Assembly (NCBI GenBank): GCA_023053575.1
Contig: JAKZAP010000013.1
Location: 1,808,001-1,872,000, forward strand
From: Branchinecta lynchi
Taxonomy: Eukaryota; Arthropoda; Branchiopoda; Anostraca; Branchinectidae
Reading direction: 5' to 3'
Length of the DNA stretch: 64,000 bases
Shown here: in pieces, positions 44,711 to 54,028 of the stretch
Numbering within the stretch: position 1 is the first letter of the stretch
Layout of the letters: each line of letters starts with the position of its first letter
Made by a program: the position numbers and the translations under genes
Notes under the pieces: generated by a model
Databases searched by the model: none
What the model saw: only the letters and a program-made list of their open reading frames with translations
Told to the model about the DNA's origin: nothing

Positions 44711-46150
44711 AGATTATCGGTCTCTGGTTTCATTGACTGTCCTCGGTCCTAGTGTGAACACGACTTTGTAACTAATGGGCACAATCCCGAGTGCAGCTGT
44801 GGAGATGCATCAAGTTCGCCCAAGACGTCATGACCTTCATCTTCTAATATTATCGAGAACTTTAACTTGCTAGTGACTCGGATAGACGATCAGGATCCGG
44901 GAATTTCCTGGAACTTTTGCAGGATTTTCGGCGTCATAATCATTCGTACAGAAAAGCTGCGACTTTTTTTTTTTAACTAAGCAAGTGAAGAAAGTCCCGC
45001 CGGGTTACCCGTCTACAACAAACGCTATAGGACAATCGAATAATCAAAATGTATCGAAAAAAACGAATAACATATGAACAAACATTCCCACTACAGAACG
45101 ACCGACAAAGACTAAATGACGACTTCAAATACTTTGACTCTACCAGTCTCAACCAAACGTAAACACACAGAAATTTAGACCGGATCACACCGCAAGGCAA
45201 TTCAGGTAATCAGTAATCATATAATCACGTTTCAAACTACCCTAGAAAGATACACAAATAGTTTCGGACAGACGGCCAGAATTGGAATTCCTTCCAGGAT
45301 TTTCTGCACCATCACACTGTCAAAATTTTGATATCATTGCGTTAAATGTCATTACGAACGTCGACAACATTTATGTAGTTTTTCACGCAACACAACACTT
45401 AAAAAAGTCGTAACACTACCATTCTCTGCATCCGTCATAAGATTTTATATGTTCCGCGGGGGGGGGGGGGGGGGGTCAACCGCCTAACCCCCCCCCTCTG
45501 GATATGACCTTACATCTATATGTTAAATGTTAGTTTCTGACAGTGCATCAGTTCCCTGGTTCTTCAACTTTATGGTGAAAGTAGCGGGAAATCCGGGAAT
45601 ACCTGGTCATCTTCTCACAAGCCAATCGAGAAGACTAAAACAAATAAGGTCAATCCTGACCGTCATCTTACGGGATTAACGGTCATCCTGATCATCAATC
45701 CTACGGTTGTCAGAGAATAGCTACCATATCAGCAAATAAGACTATTATTTTGAGTTTTCAAATGGGAAGACAGCCTACGCGGATTAGTTTTCGAAAACAA
45801 CCCAGGACATTGACGTGCACAAAGAATATCACGCCGATGAAAAAAAATCCTTGAACCATGAAGTCCCAAATCAAAAATACAACAGACTATTCCGAACAGA
45901 AACGACCATTTACGCGACTTTTAAAAACTATATCCGACACCATTCAACCTCTCAGTTGTTTGCTCTATGACTATATGAGCACGAAAAATAAATCCGGATC
46001 CGATCCTACCGTGCCACATAGGACACGACAGAACAACAAATATTTCCAATATGTGTCTCTACGCACAATGCCTACCAACAAATGTCTGTACGCGCGTTAT
46101 AAAAACGTATGCCACCATTTAACCTCGCAATTTCGTAATCAGCGGTAGTG
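44711..46150. other. No confident gene
   Basis: A G run then C run at 45460-45498 (a collapsed hAT-like terminus: '...ccctctggatatgacc'). A plus-strand frame of 96 codons at 45858-46148 (MKSQIKNTTDYSEQKRPFT...) has no recognised motif or splice context. An 82-nt C-rich region aside, the DNA appears unique. Confidence 0.35.
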
Positions 46151-46560
46151 CCGTTAGGGTAGATAAACATTACACCCAGTTAAGAAAACTGGGATGGAGC
46201 GATTAGAGACGTCGGATTGATCAGTACTAAAGGTATGACAGGTGCTTTAAGAGATTTTCCCTCATAAAATAGTCCATTGTTTAATTAAGGTAACTAAGCA
46301 CTAAGCCGGTGCCAAGAGCTTTCGGATCTCCGTAGGGAGATTTTCGGTGGGTACATCCCGACACTCCCTGGTATCCTGAAGTGTACATCCGCACAGGCGA
46401 TTAGTAAGATTTGTAGGTTTGTGTCTAGAGCGTTAGAATATAGAAAGCTTTCCGTAGATTAGTTGTATGTTGATTGACGTTTCTGTGTATTAATAACCTG
46501 TACCTGTATATGGCCCTCGGGCTTTTTCAAATACAATTATTATTATTATTCGGCAAACAT
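46150..46560 (+). repeat. W-type retroelement 3' end with (ATT)n tail
   Basis: Ends 'gtatatggccctcgggcttt' then TTCAAATACAATTATTATTATT (46510-46553). The hairpin GGCCCTCGGGCT matches the inverted remnant at 2728-2770. The body upstream is noncoding here. Confidence 0.55.
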
Positions 46561-46599
46561 TTTTATCGGTGAAAACGAACAATCTGCAAAGACCGAAAC

Positions 46600-47164
46600 A
46601 ATAGAGAGATTGCACCCTACCCGATGACAACGGATATTGCTACATCATCATCACGGGATCATAACAACAAAATTTAACATTGGAAGGTATAGGACTTTCA
46701 ACTTTAAAATTATATTATCGGCGTTTTATGGTCATTCTGAGCCAGGGACTTGCTGGAATGTTAATTGTACTTTCCTTAACCGTGTAATTCTGTTTTTGCA
46801 AAAGAGTTCCCATGGAAGTAAGAGCTTGAAGGCTTCAAAGATTGAATACAAAAACGGAGCCTCGAATCCTATTGGTCGGCGATGACGCGGATTTGAAAAA
46901 TTGTGTCATTATCGACCAATAGGACGAGACTCCGTCTTTGCTTACAAACTTCGACGCCTTCAAACTCTTACTTCCATTGAAACTCTCTTGCAAAAATACA
47001 ACTATACGGTTAAGGAGTAGCCCAATTAACATTCCAGCAAGTCCCTGACCCACAATGATGATAAATCGCCGGTAATTTAATTTCAAAGTCCTATGCCTCC
47101 TAATATTAAATTTTTTCGTTACGATCCCGTCCATTTTCTTCGGGTATGGTGCAATCTCTCTATT
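46600..47164. mobile_element. Y foldback: ~275-bp arms with mirrored frames
   Basis: Left arm 46600-46888 and right arm 46904-47164 are inverted copies ('agagagattgcacc', 'agtcctatgcctcc'-type text, 'cttgctggaatgttaatt', 'cctattggtcg'). The centre is about 16 bp. Each arm carries a related frame; on the minus strand the right arm reads RRFIIIVGQGLAGMLIGLLL, which resembles a hydrophobic strand plus GxGxxG dinucleotide-binding loop. The left arm has the same text with an internal stop. Probably a nonautonomous element, possibly with a captured coding fragment. Confidence 0.65.
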
Positions 47165-47312
47165 CCTAAAAATTTCGAAAACGAACGAAAGACGCGGTAT
47201 AGGAAATTATGGAAATAGCGCATTTTCACTCGACCACCTTCTCCATTCAGGCACACAAACCAGGTCGGACATCTTACAATAGTTGCGTTTTTGCAGAAAC
47301 CATCGTACCTGA

Positions 47313-47431
47313 TATAAGGTTTGAAGCCAAGCTGACCATTCATTACGAAAGAAATCGCACATCATCTTAGAGAGATAACTAGCTGATCAAGAAAAAAACC
47401 CCGAAAATCACGGTTTTCCATTTCTTTCGTG
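47313..47431. mobile_element. K foldback transposon, copy 2 (deleted)
   Basis: 119 bp: the asymmetric extension 'tataaggtttgaagccaagc', then 'gaaagaaatcgcacatcatc', 'ctagctgatcaag' and 'aaaatcacggttttcc'. Flanked by GTACCTGA on both sides (47305-47312, 47432-47439). The loop and most of one arm are lost relative to copy 1. Confidence 0.75.
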
Positions 47432-47739
47432 GTACCTGACACCACGGTCTAAAGTCCTTTTCGCAGTTACCGTGGTATCCTGGTGATATCCGATACCGCG
47501 GTCCCGACCGTGGTATCTGAAGAACTCATCTCAATTTCATCATCACCAACACAGGAGCCTTGTTTTTTTTTTGTCAAATTCTTGGGAAAGGCACTTATGG
47601 TGTGACTGTATATTAGTATTTATTTAGGGATGACTTCTAAGAGTGGGAATTCGGCAATTGTCGTTTTTGCAAAGCAACCGAAGTATCAGATACCATAGTA
47701 ACAGCAAAAACGACAAAATGAAAATCCAGCTACCGTGGT

Positions 47740-48760
47740 CAGGGGCGTCCAAGCCTCTCTTCATTGGGGGGGGGGGGGGGCGCACCTGGTAAAATTGACC
47801 GAATCGGTACCTGATTTTTAGTCAATTTATCAAAAAAAAAAGTTGTATAAACACAGCGAGTTGCCTTCATGAAGCTACAATGTAAAAAGTTGCAGAGTAT
47901 ATACAAAAAAATCTAAAGAGAAAAATGGCGCGTTTTCACGCTTTTCCGCTTCTGTTTTTCTGTTTCTAGCCTTTTACCCTTGGAAGACCATTCCAGTTTT
48001 ACCAACAGGATCTGAAATAATCGCAAAAAAAGGTGCTGTTTCATAGCAACAATGTCGCTAACGGAGGTGCCCATGATTAATTAATCCAACTTTTTTTCTG
48101 GCAACATTTAACTACTTCCCAGGCAAATTCTAGCTTCTAACATAGTTCAAGCCCCCCAAAATTTCAAGCCTCAAACGTCAACTAAACGAGACAACCTTTA
48201 TCTAACTAGTGAAGTCTACAAACTGCGCCGCAGGCAAATTTTGTTGGAAATACTGATGATAAAAGTGCCTTTCTGCGATCCCAAGATTATCTATTCAACC
48301 CGGAGTTGTCTGGCAACGAAAGGGGCGATCCAGGGTAAAGTGGACACAGAGTACATTTGTTAGGAATTTACAGTAAACAAAAGTAGGCTAGTTTTCACGT
48401 CAAGAGACGTGCTTATTCCTGAAGTACTGCAATCCTAAGAAGTAAAATGAAGGAACAGCCCAGCTGAAGCTACCGTAAATGGTAAAGAATGAAAGCTAGA
48501 TAAATTCCACTTAAATTACCGAACTCAGTAACTGGGTTGAAGCAAATAATGAATTCGTAGTATACCGAAAAACTAATTAAAAAATAAGGAACGGATCGAG
48601 AGACAAACGATTTTATGAATTGGGCATCACGGCCTCTCCGCGATACCCACTTTGACCGAAATTTTCGCCTTCGGCGAAAATTTGACCGAATGCTCAAAAC
48701 GTAGAGGGGGGGGGGGGGGGGGGTGCGCGCCCCCCCCGCACCCTCCTCGGGACGCCCCTG
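47740..48760. mobile_element. hAT-like element, 1.02 kb, perfect 8-bp target duplication
   Basis: Begins CAGGGGCGTCC and ends GGGACGCCCCTG; the flanks are ACCGTGGT at 47732-47739 and again at 48761-48768. G runs of about 15 (47767-47781) and 18-20 (48705-48723) lie just inside each end. Both subterminal regions carry 'attgaccgaat'/'tttgaccgaat'. No transposase frame of meaningful size (75 codons at most), so nonautonomous. Confidence 0.88.
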
Positions 48761-48932
48761 ACCGTGGTATCAGTATCTGCAAAAACGCAACTAATGTTAT
48801 ATTTAGGACATAGGACTTCCGGGGAAAAAAAAATATGGTTGTCCCTGTCCGAAACTGTTTTAATTTCGATAGATGTCTGACCTAGATCGTGAGTCTGAAG
48901 AAAAGATTTGCAATTATCAACCCCTACCCGAA

Positions 48933-50167
48933 CTATTTCAAGTGTACAACATAGCAGGGGAGAATCTGCTTTTCATCGGCAATAACAATCATCTGGCCTC
49001 GCCCATCCTGGTCCGCCTGAACCCGGTTGGAATCGAACCCGGGACCGATGTTCGCACCGGAACTAACATCTTGCGATCTGCCAGGCAGTAGCTGACATAA
49101 CAGGAGGGCTCTGGAACCGCTTGCGTAAGACACTGAAATATCTGGAAACTCTGAGAAGTAGTGGCCGTGACCGAAAGAACATCTCTTGATATATGACGAC
49201 TGGAAGTTCTTCTGCAAAATCGAGTCGATATTTGCCAAGTTCGGTGTACCGTGGAAGGCGAGTATGGGCTTGGCTTCTTCGCTGTTCGGTCCATACTTTT
49301 GCTCGAACTCTGCCATTTTTTCCTGAAACTGCTTAATCAATGCTGGATTGAAGGCGTATGTGACTTTGGCTAGCTTAAGATTTGAACTCAATCGAAGGAA
49401 CTGGGACTCAGCGGTACGAAAGTGAGCATCCAGTGGGTCATTGAGGTCATAGTGTCTCTTCGGTAACAGCTCGTGCTTCTGAAAGGAATTCCCCATAGGC
49501 ATATGTAAAGCTGGGTTGACCGAGACCGTCTTGTAATGAATCACAAAGCGCGGGTAGGCTTGTCGCGGGTCGTAGATGACGAATTCGTCAAAAAGAACCC
49601 CACCCGACTGCTGGGTTCCTCTAGGGGCGAACAGAGAATCATACCCAGTCCGTCGCAGCTTCTGCAGTGTCATGTCGTATACAGGACTGGTGGCTTTCAT
49701 CGCTTTTCCGAGCAGCACGTCGCATAGCAAGAGCAGGTTTGAACCCTTGGTATACTGATGCTGCGCGCTCTTACTGGCATCTGTGGCGAAGTAAATCCCT
49801 AATCCAAACATTCGCTGTGTTCCGTCGCCTGATGGCAGCCGAAAACCATTCTCCATTATCTTCTGGCAGGAAGCGCCGTCAGTCCCATGGAATTTCTGAG
49901 TAGGGTAAGACGAGTCGACCATCTCGATTTGGCATTTGTAAAAATCGGCAAGGAGCCTGTTATTGGTGACTTCCTCGATCTTGAGGATATCTGGGTACCA
50001 GTTATGGGTTGACTGAATGTACTTCAAGACCTTGTCACAAACATCTAAGTAAGAGGGAGAGGATTTCTCAAGCTCTTTCACTTTGAAGACGGACAGCTCA
50101 TCTTTCAGCTTTTCAGCTTGCTCTCTGGCGCTCTGCTTGTACAAAGTCATCTTTCGAGCTCGGGCAG
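48933..50167 (-). CDS. Tandem PARP-type ADP-ribosyltransferase domains; last exon of NFX1-PARP gene
   Basis: Terminal exon, acceptor TTTTCAG (AG at 50169-50168), stop TAG at 48935-48933. Numbering from the Met at 50150 (405 residues): residues 1-80 helical linker; ART domain 1 about 81-206 with HGT (His88), FGLGIYFA (Tyr120) and LFDEFVIYD (Glu189), i.e. an H-Y-E triad as in poly(ADP-ribose)-forming PARPs; ART domain 2 about 262-405 with FHGT (His300), GHGHYFS (Tyr331) and QMIVIAD, where Met387 stands in the Glu position, as in mono-ADP-ribosylating or inactive members. The exon begins with two bases that complete a codon from 59036-59171, giving ...SDE-A-ARARKM. The Met is therefore probably internal. 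A role in nucleic-acid-linked or antiviral ADP-ribosylation is inference from the fused zinc fingers. Confidence 0.9.
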
Positions 50168-50347
50168 CTGAAAACGAATGTCATTATCAAGAACAGGAAA
50201 ACAAAAGCGAAATCTATCCTCGGAAAGTTTTCTAGGAAATCAGAAGGATATATTCGGGATTCTCGACCAAACCCGTGAATTTAACGGGATAATTCAGAAT
50301 TCTACATATGAGAATTTTGGAACAGGGACCCTATCCTTAACCACTGG
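50168..50347. other. Intron start region upstream of the PARP exon
   Basis: Polypyrimidine and acceptor of the PARP exon on the minus strand. Part of a plus-strand frame (50178-50606) begins here and runs into the hAT-like element; not a gene. Confidence 0.4.
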
Positions 50348-50681
50348 CAGGGGCGTGAAGCATGGGGGGCCGCCCCCATCCAATGTTGTCGGCCAGTCGG
50401 TAAAAAATAACCGAGTCGGCGTGAAGCGCCGCTATTTTCCAAAAACAATCGATTTTTTTTCATGGAAGCCGATTTTTCTTAAAAGCAGTCGGTTTTCTCG
50501 TAAAAATAATAGAATTATTCCTAAGAATCAGAAAGTCTTTCTGAAAATCAGTCCATTTATTGTCAAAACAGTCGTTTTTTCTTTTCTTAAAAAAAGCAAA
50601 AAATAGTAGGTAAAAAATGACCAGCCAGTCGGTAAATACTTTGCCCCCCCCCCCCGAACATTTCGGCTAGTAACGCCTCTG
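50348..50681. mobile_element. hAT-like MITE (334 bp)
   Basis: Begins CAGGGGCGTGAAGC and ends TAGTAACGCCTCTG; a poly-G/C pair lies near each end. The interior 'atgaccagccagtcggtaaa' matches 20507-20741. No matching 8-bp flanks (ACCACTGG versus ACAGCTTG), so it is old or one boundary was altered. Lies in the 8.9-kb NFX1-PARP intron. Confidence 0.65.
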
Positions 50682-50821
50682 ACAGCTTGTAGCATCCCTT
50701 CTTTCCATAAAGCCGATTTCACCCCAAAATTGTCGAAACAGATTGTTCTGGGCTAAGATTTTGGACCTCAGTTAGCTAGAACTTAGAGAATCATACTTTC
50801 AACCGCACCTCCGTCGCGAGA

Positions 50822-51235
50822 TTTACACAGTATTTACTGCACGTACATCCGGCCTTGCCTGGAGTATGCCTGTCCGGCTTGGCACCCAGGACTCACCAAC
50901 GCATAGACCGATAGACTAGAAGCCATCCAAAAAGGGCTGTTAAGATTATGCTCGGCCCGGGATATCTTTCTTATGAGGATGGCCTGGTCAAGCTTGACCT
51001 GCCAAGCTTTGCTGAAAGGCGGCATCAACTGACATGCTCATCGTGCCATTCTACCTGACTTTGAGACTACAGCAAATAGCAGGCCTAATACGCGACAGAC
51101 AGAGAGACGCTGATTCCCAGAGACTAGAAAGACCATCCATAAACTCGACAGATCGTTACCTGAAATTTTTTGTACCCTATTTTACCCAATATTTTAATTC
51201 TAGTTAAGTCAAATTATATTTTCAAGTTGTATGTG
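50822..51235 (+). pseudogene. CR1/L2-like LINE, degenerate reverse-transcriptase C-terminus and 3' end
   Basis: In one plus-strand frame: YCTYIRPCLEYACPAWHPGL, then TDRLEAIQKGLLRLC, closely paralleling YLTYVRPLLEYGCPVWNAGI...SDRLEVFQKRACKIIL of the intact LINE at 54029-56944. At least two stops (after TNA and GGIN) break it. It then reads through a typical C-terminal segment (KLDRSLPEIF) and AT-rich 3' sequence. A different LINE lineage from the intact one, and long dead. Confidence 0.8.
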
Positions 51236-51249
51236 TAGATGAAATGTCT

Positions 51250-52456
51250 ACTTATGTAATTGTCATATGTTATTTGCGGAATGACGATCCAGTGCTAGCG
51301 TGTATAATACAAGCCATTAAGGAAATAAAGTACATTATATTATACCTGTTACAACTGGAGAACAGGGTAAGGGGTGGGCGGATATCGAATTTACCAAGTA
51401 GAATTAGTATTTGCATGTTTGATCTGAATACTCAGTTCTCGCTTCTCAATGATCGATTCTCGTACAATTTACCGTTTTGCTCCTCTGGCTTCTTCATTCT
51501 CACTTTTGACACAAACGTTAATCTGTATACGTGTTTATGCATACTGAACACCCGCCCTCTGCTGACCAGTCAGGGAGGAGAACGGAGAGATGAGAACCGA
51601 GAATTCACCATCAGAGCAACTTCTCGATTCTGCAGAATTGCGAGTCTTTCCCCGTTCTCAAAGCGCAAGAAAAGGAGAATTGCTTCACCTGAATAGTTCA
51701 AAAACGTGAAATATTCGATTCGAATCAAAAAAGCAACTAGATTGTAAGTCAATACCGGCTTGAGTACCTGACTTTGCAGTTTGGCAAATCTGTCCTCGCC
51801 AGTGGGAACCACCTGTCACTGTTACCAGAAACAGCTCCTCCCAACAATCGAACCCGGCTGGAAAACGAACTACAGCCCCCTGTCCGGACAAATCGCTACG
51901 GAAACTCGCTTGTGCTCTTTTTTTACTTCAGTTTTCAAAGCTGAATCGTAGTGCGTGTTTGTTATTTGTAAGAAACCGAAAAATACCTATCTCTCTCTCT
52001 CTCTAACTTTTCTCCGCTTTAAATTTTAAATGACGTAGATTTTTATGAAAGTATATGGTCTAGTCATAACTCAGTTGCTGACCGATTGTATGTATTTTAT
52101 TATATTTTTTTCTGCTCGCCAGCTTTGGCGGATACAAATAAATGAACTGAACAGAAAATATCATCACACTTTCGATTTCGTTTCCTCTAGCCAAATTTGA
52201 CAGGTTGGCTAAAACAATTTGATACGTTTTGTTAGTAGGCTATTTTTTTTTATCAAATATTTATTCTTCGCCTTTTTTTTCTCTTCATAAGCGGATAGGC
52301 ATAATATGTGAACTATTAATATTGTCGCAGTATTTACAATCCTCCCGTTACAATGAAACTTGGAAAACTAACAGGCCGCATTCTGAACATCATTACTATC
52401 GGTTAGGACTTCTTAGGACCCACATTTTCGGTTCTCTTTTTGTTCTCTTCCCTCAA
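51250..52456. other. No gene seen; one LINE-like 3' end
   Basis: CT microsatellite at 51990-52003. At 52110-52160 'cgccagctttggcggataca' then AATAAATGAACTGAAC is a stem-loop plus TGAA-like tail, typical of L2-type 3' ends. The open frames 51244-51696 and 52229-52633 have no recognisable content. Intronic relative to the NFX1-PARP gene. Confidence 0.4.
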
Positions 52457-54028
52457 AGCACAACTCCTACTAGAAATAATCTTTTCACCGTGAAACAGAT
52501 CAGAAAAAAACTTTCTCGAAAATACCATTACTTTCCATCTGAAGTTAGCGATTTTCTTTTTGGCGCTCGACAAATCTGCACAGCCTTCATGCTGTCCGAC
52601 GCGGCGGCTGGACGCAAAGCATTTGAAAACTGAACGCGCCGTGGATAAAAAGTCCGAAAACTAAGCATATAAAATTAGTCAAAAACAGAAGATTCTCGTA
52701 TCCTTGTGTGTGAAAGAGTTGTCAGCGGATGCTGAAGATTCTGGTTTTGTGTTACGGGCAAAACTCGGCACGGCCGTAAGGGCAACAAGACCAAAGGTTT
52801 CGATGGGATCCCAAAAATTCAATATCTGATCCAGACAACTGGGTCTTGTCTTAGCGAGATCCAGTCTTCGCCAGACTCCTTGAACATTTTTAGAATTAAA
52901 ATTGAGAAACAGATTAAGGCCAAATAGCTAATCACCTGAGAAAACCAAGTTAAGATTTGGATTTAGCATGTGTGTTTACCCCTATAAGTCATATCTGTTT
53001 TGACGAAAACTTCCTGCCACTTCTGCCAATTTCCCGGTTCCGGCCAAACTCCAGAACTACTTGTCCGGTGGAAAAAGAAAGCTCAAAGACGAAATCAGGG
53101 TATCTTCTTTCCCCAGTAATGAACATCTAATCAACTTCAAATAGAAATTTAGCTTATAACAAATTTTCCGATTCCAGCCGGATTCCGGTCGAACTATATG
53201 TCCGGGTAAAATACGATTGTCATACAGGGACTCTGCATCTCTTCTTACCCCTAAATCGCTTATCTAATCAACTAGAAATAAAACTTTGACTTCCAACAGT
53301 TTTCCGGTTTTGGCCGGATTCCGGACGAACTACATGTCCGGGTAGAAACTTGTTTTCACATAAGTGTTCAGCATGTCTTCTTGCCCTAAATCGAACATCT
53401 AATCAACTCCAAATAAAACTTTTAATTTTGACAAACTTTCCGGTTTGGGCCGGATTCCGGTCGAAATACTTGTCCGTCGAGAAAATAGTTTTCACCATCG
53501 TCTTCAGCATGTCACTCCTACCTCTAAATCGAACATTTAATCAACTTCAAATAAAACTTTTACTTTCAACAAACTTTCCGGTTTGGGCCGGATTCCGGGC
53601 GAAATACTTGTCCGTCGAGAAAATAGTTTTCACCATCGTCTTCAGCATGTCTTCCTACCCCTAAATTGAACATCTAATCAATTTCAAATAAAACTTTTAC
53701 TTTCAACAAACTTTCCGGTTTGGGCCGGATTCACGGCGAAATACTTGTCCGTCGAGAAAATAATTTTCATCATCGTCTTCAGCATGTTTTCCTACCCCTA
53801 AATCTAACATCTAATCAACTTCAAATAAAACTTTTACTTTCAACAAACTTTCCGGTTTTGGCCGGATTCCGGGCGAACTACTTGCCCGATGACAAAATGG
53901 TTTTCACCATCAATCAATCAATGTTTATTTTCCTTAATATTTATGTTTTCACAAAAAATAGCGTAGGATTGTCAACAAATTTATACACTCGAATTATATA
54001 TACAATTAAATGATGCATTTACAAAATG

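Larger units (their letters stand above)
47282..48791. mobile_element. P-family (mariner-like) MITE, copy 2, carrying two nested insertions
   Basis: Ends GTTGCGTTTTTGCAGA and, inverted, CAAAAACGCAAC, flanked by TA (47280-47281, 48792-48793). Internal 'accgtggtatc' and 'gataccacggt' palindromes are shared with 62143-62540. A K foldback (47313-47431) and a hAT-like element (47740-48760) are inserted inside it; without them P is roughly 360 bp. TA targets suggest Tc1/mariner; no transposase. Confidence 0.75.

Noticed and set aside
49005..49060. T-arm-like sequence (CCCGGGTTCGATTCC on the minus strand)
   Set aside because: It lies within the PARP exon, where it encodes GPGFDSN in the conserved frame; no A-box at tRNA spacing, so a coincidence.
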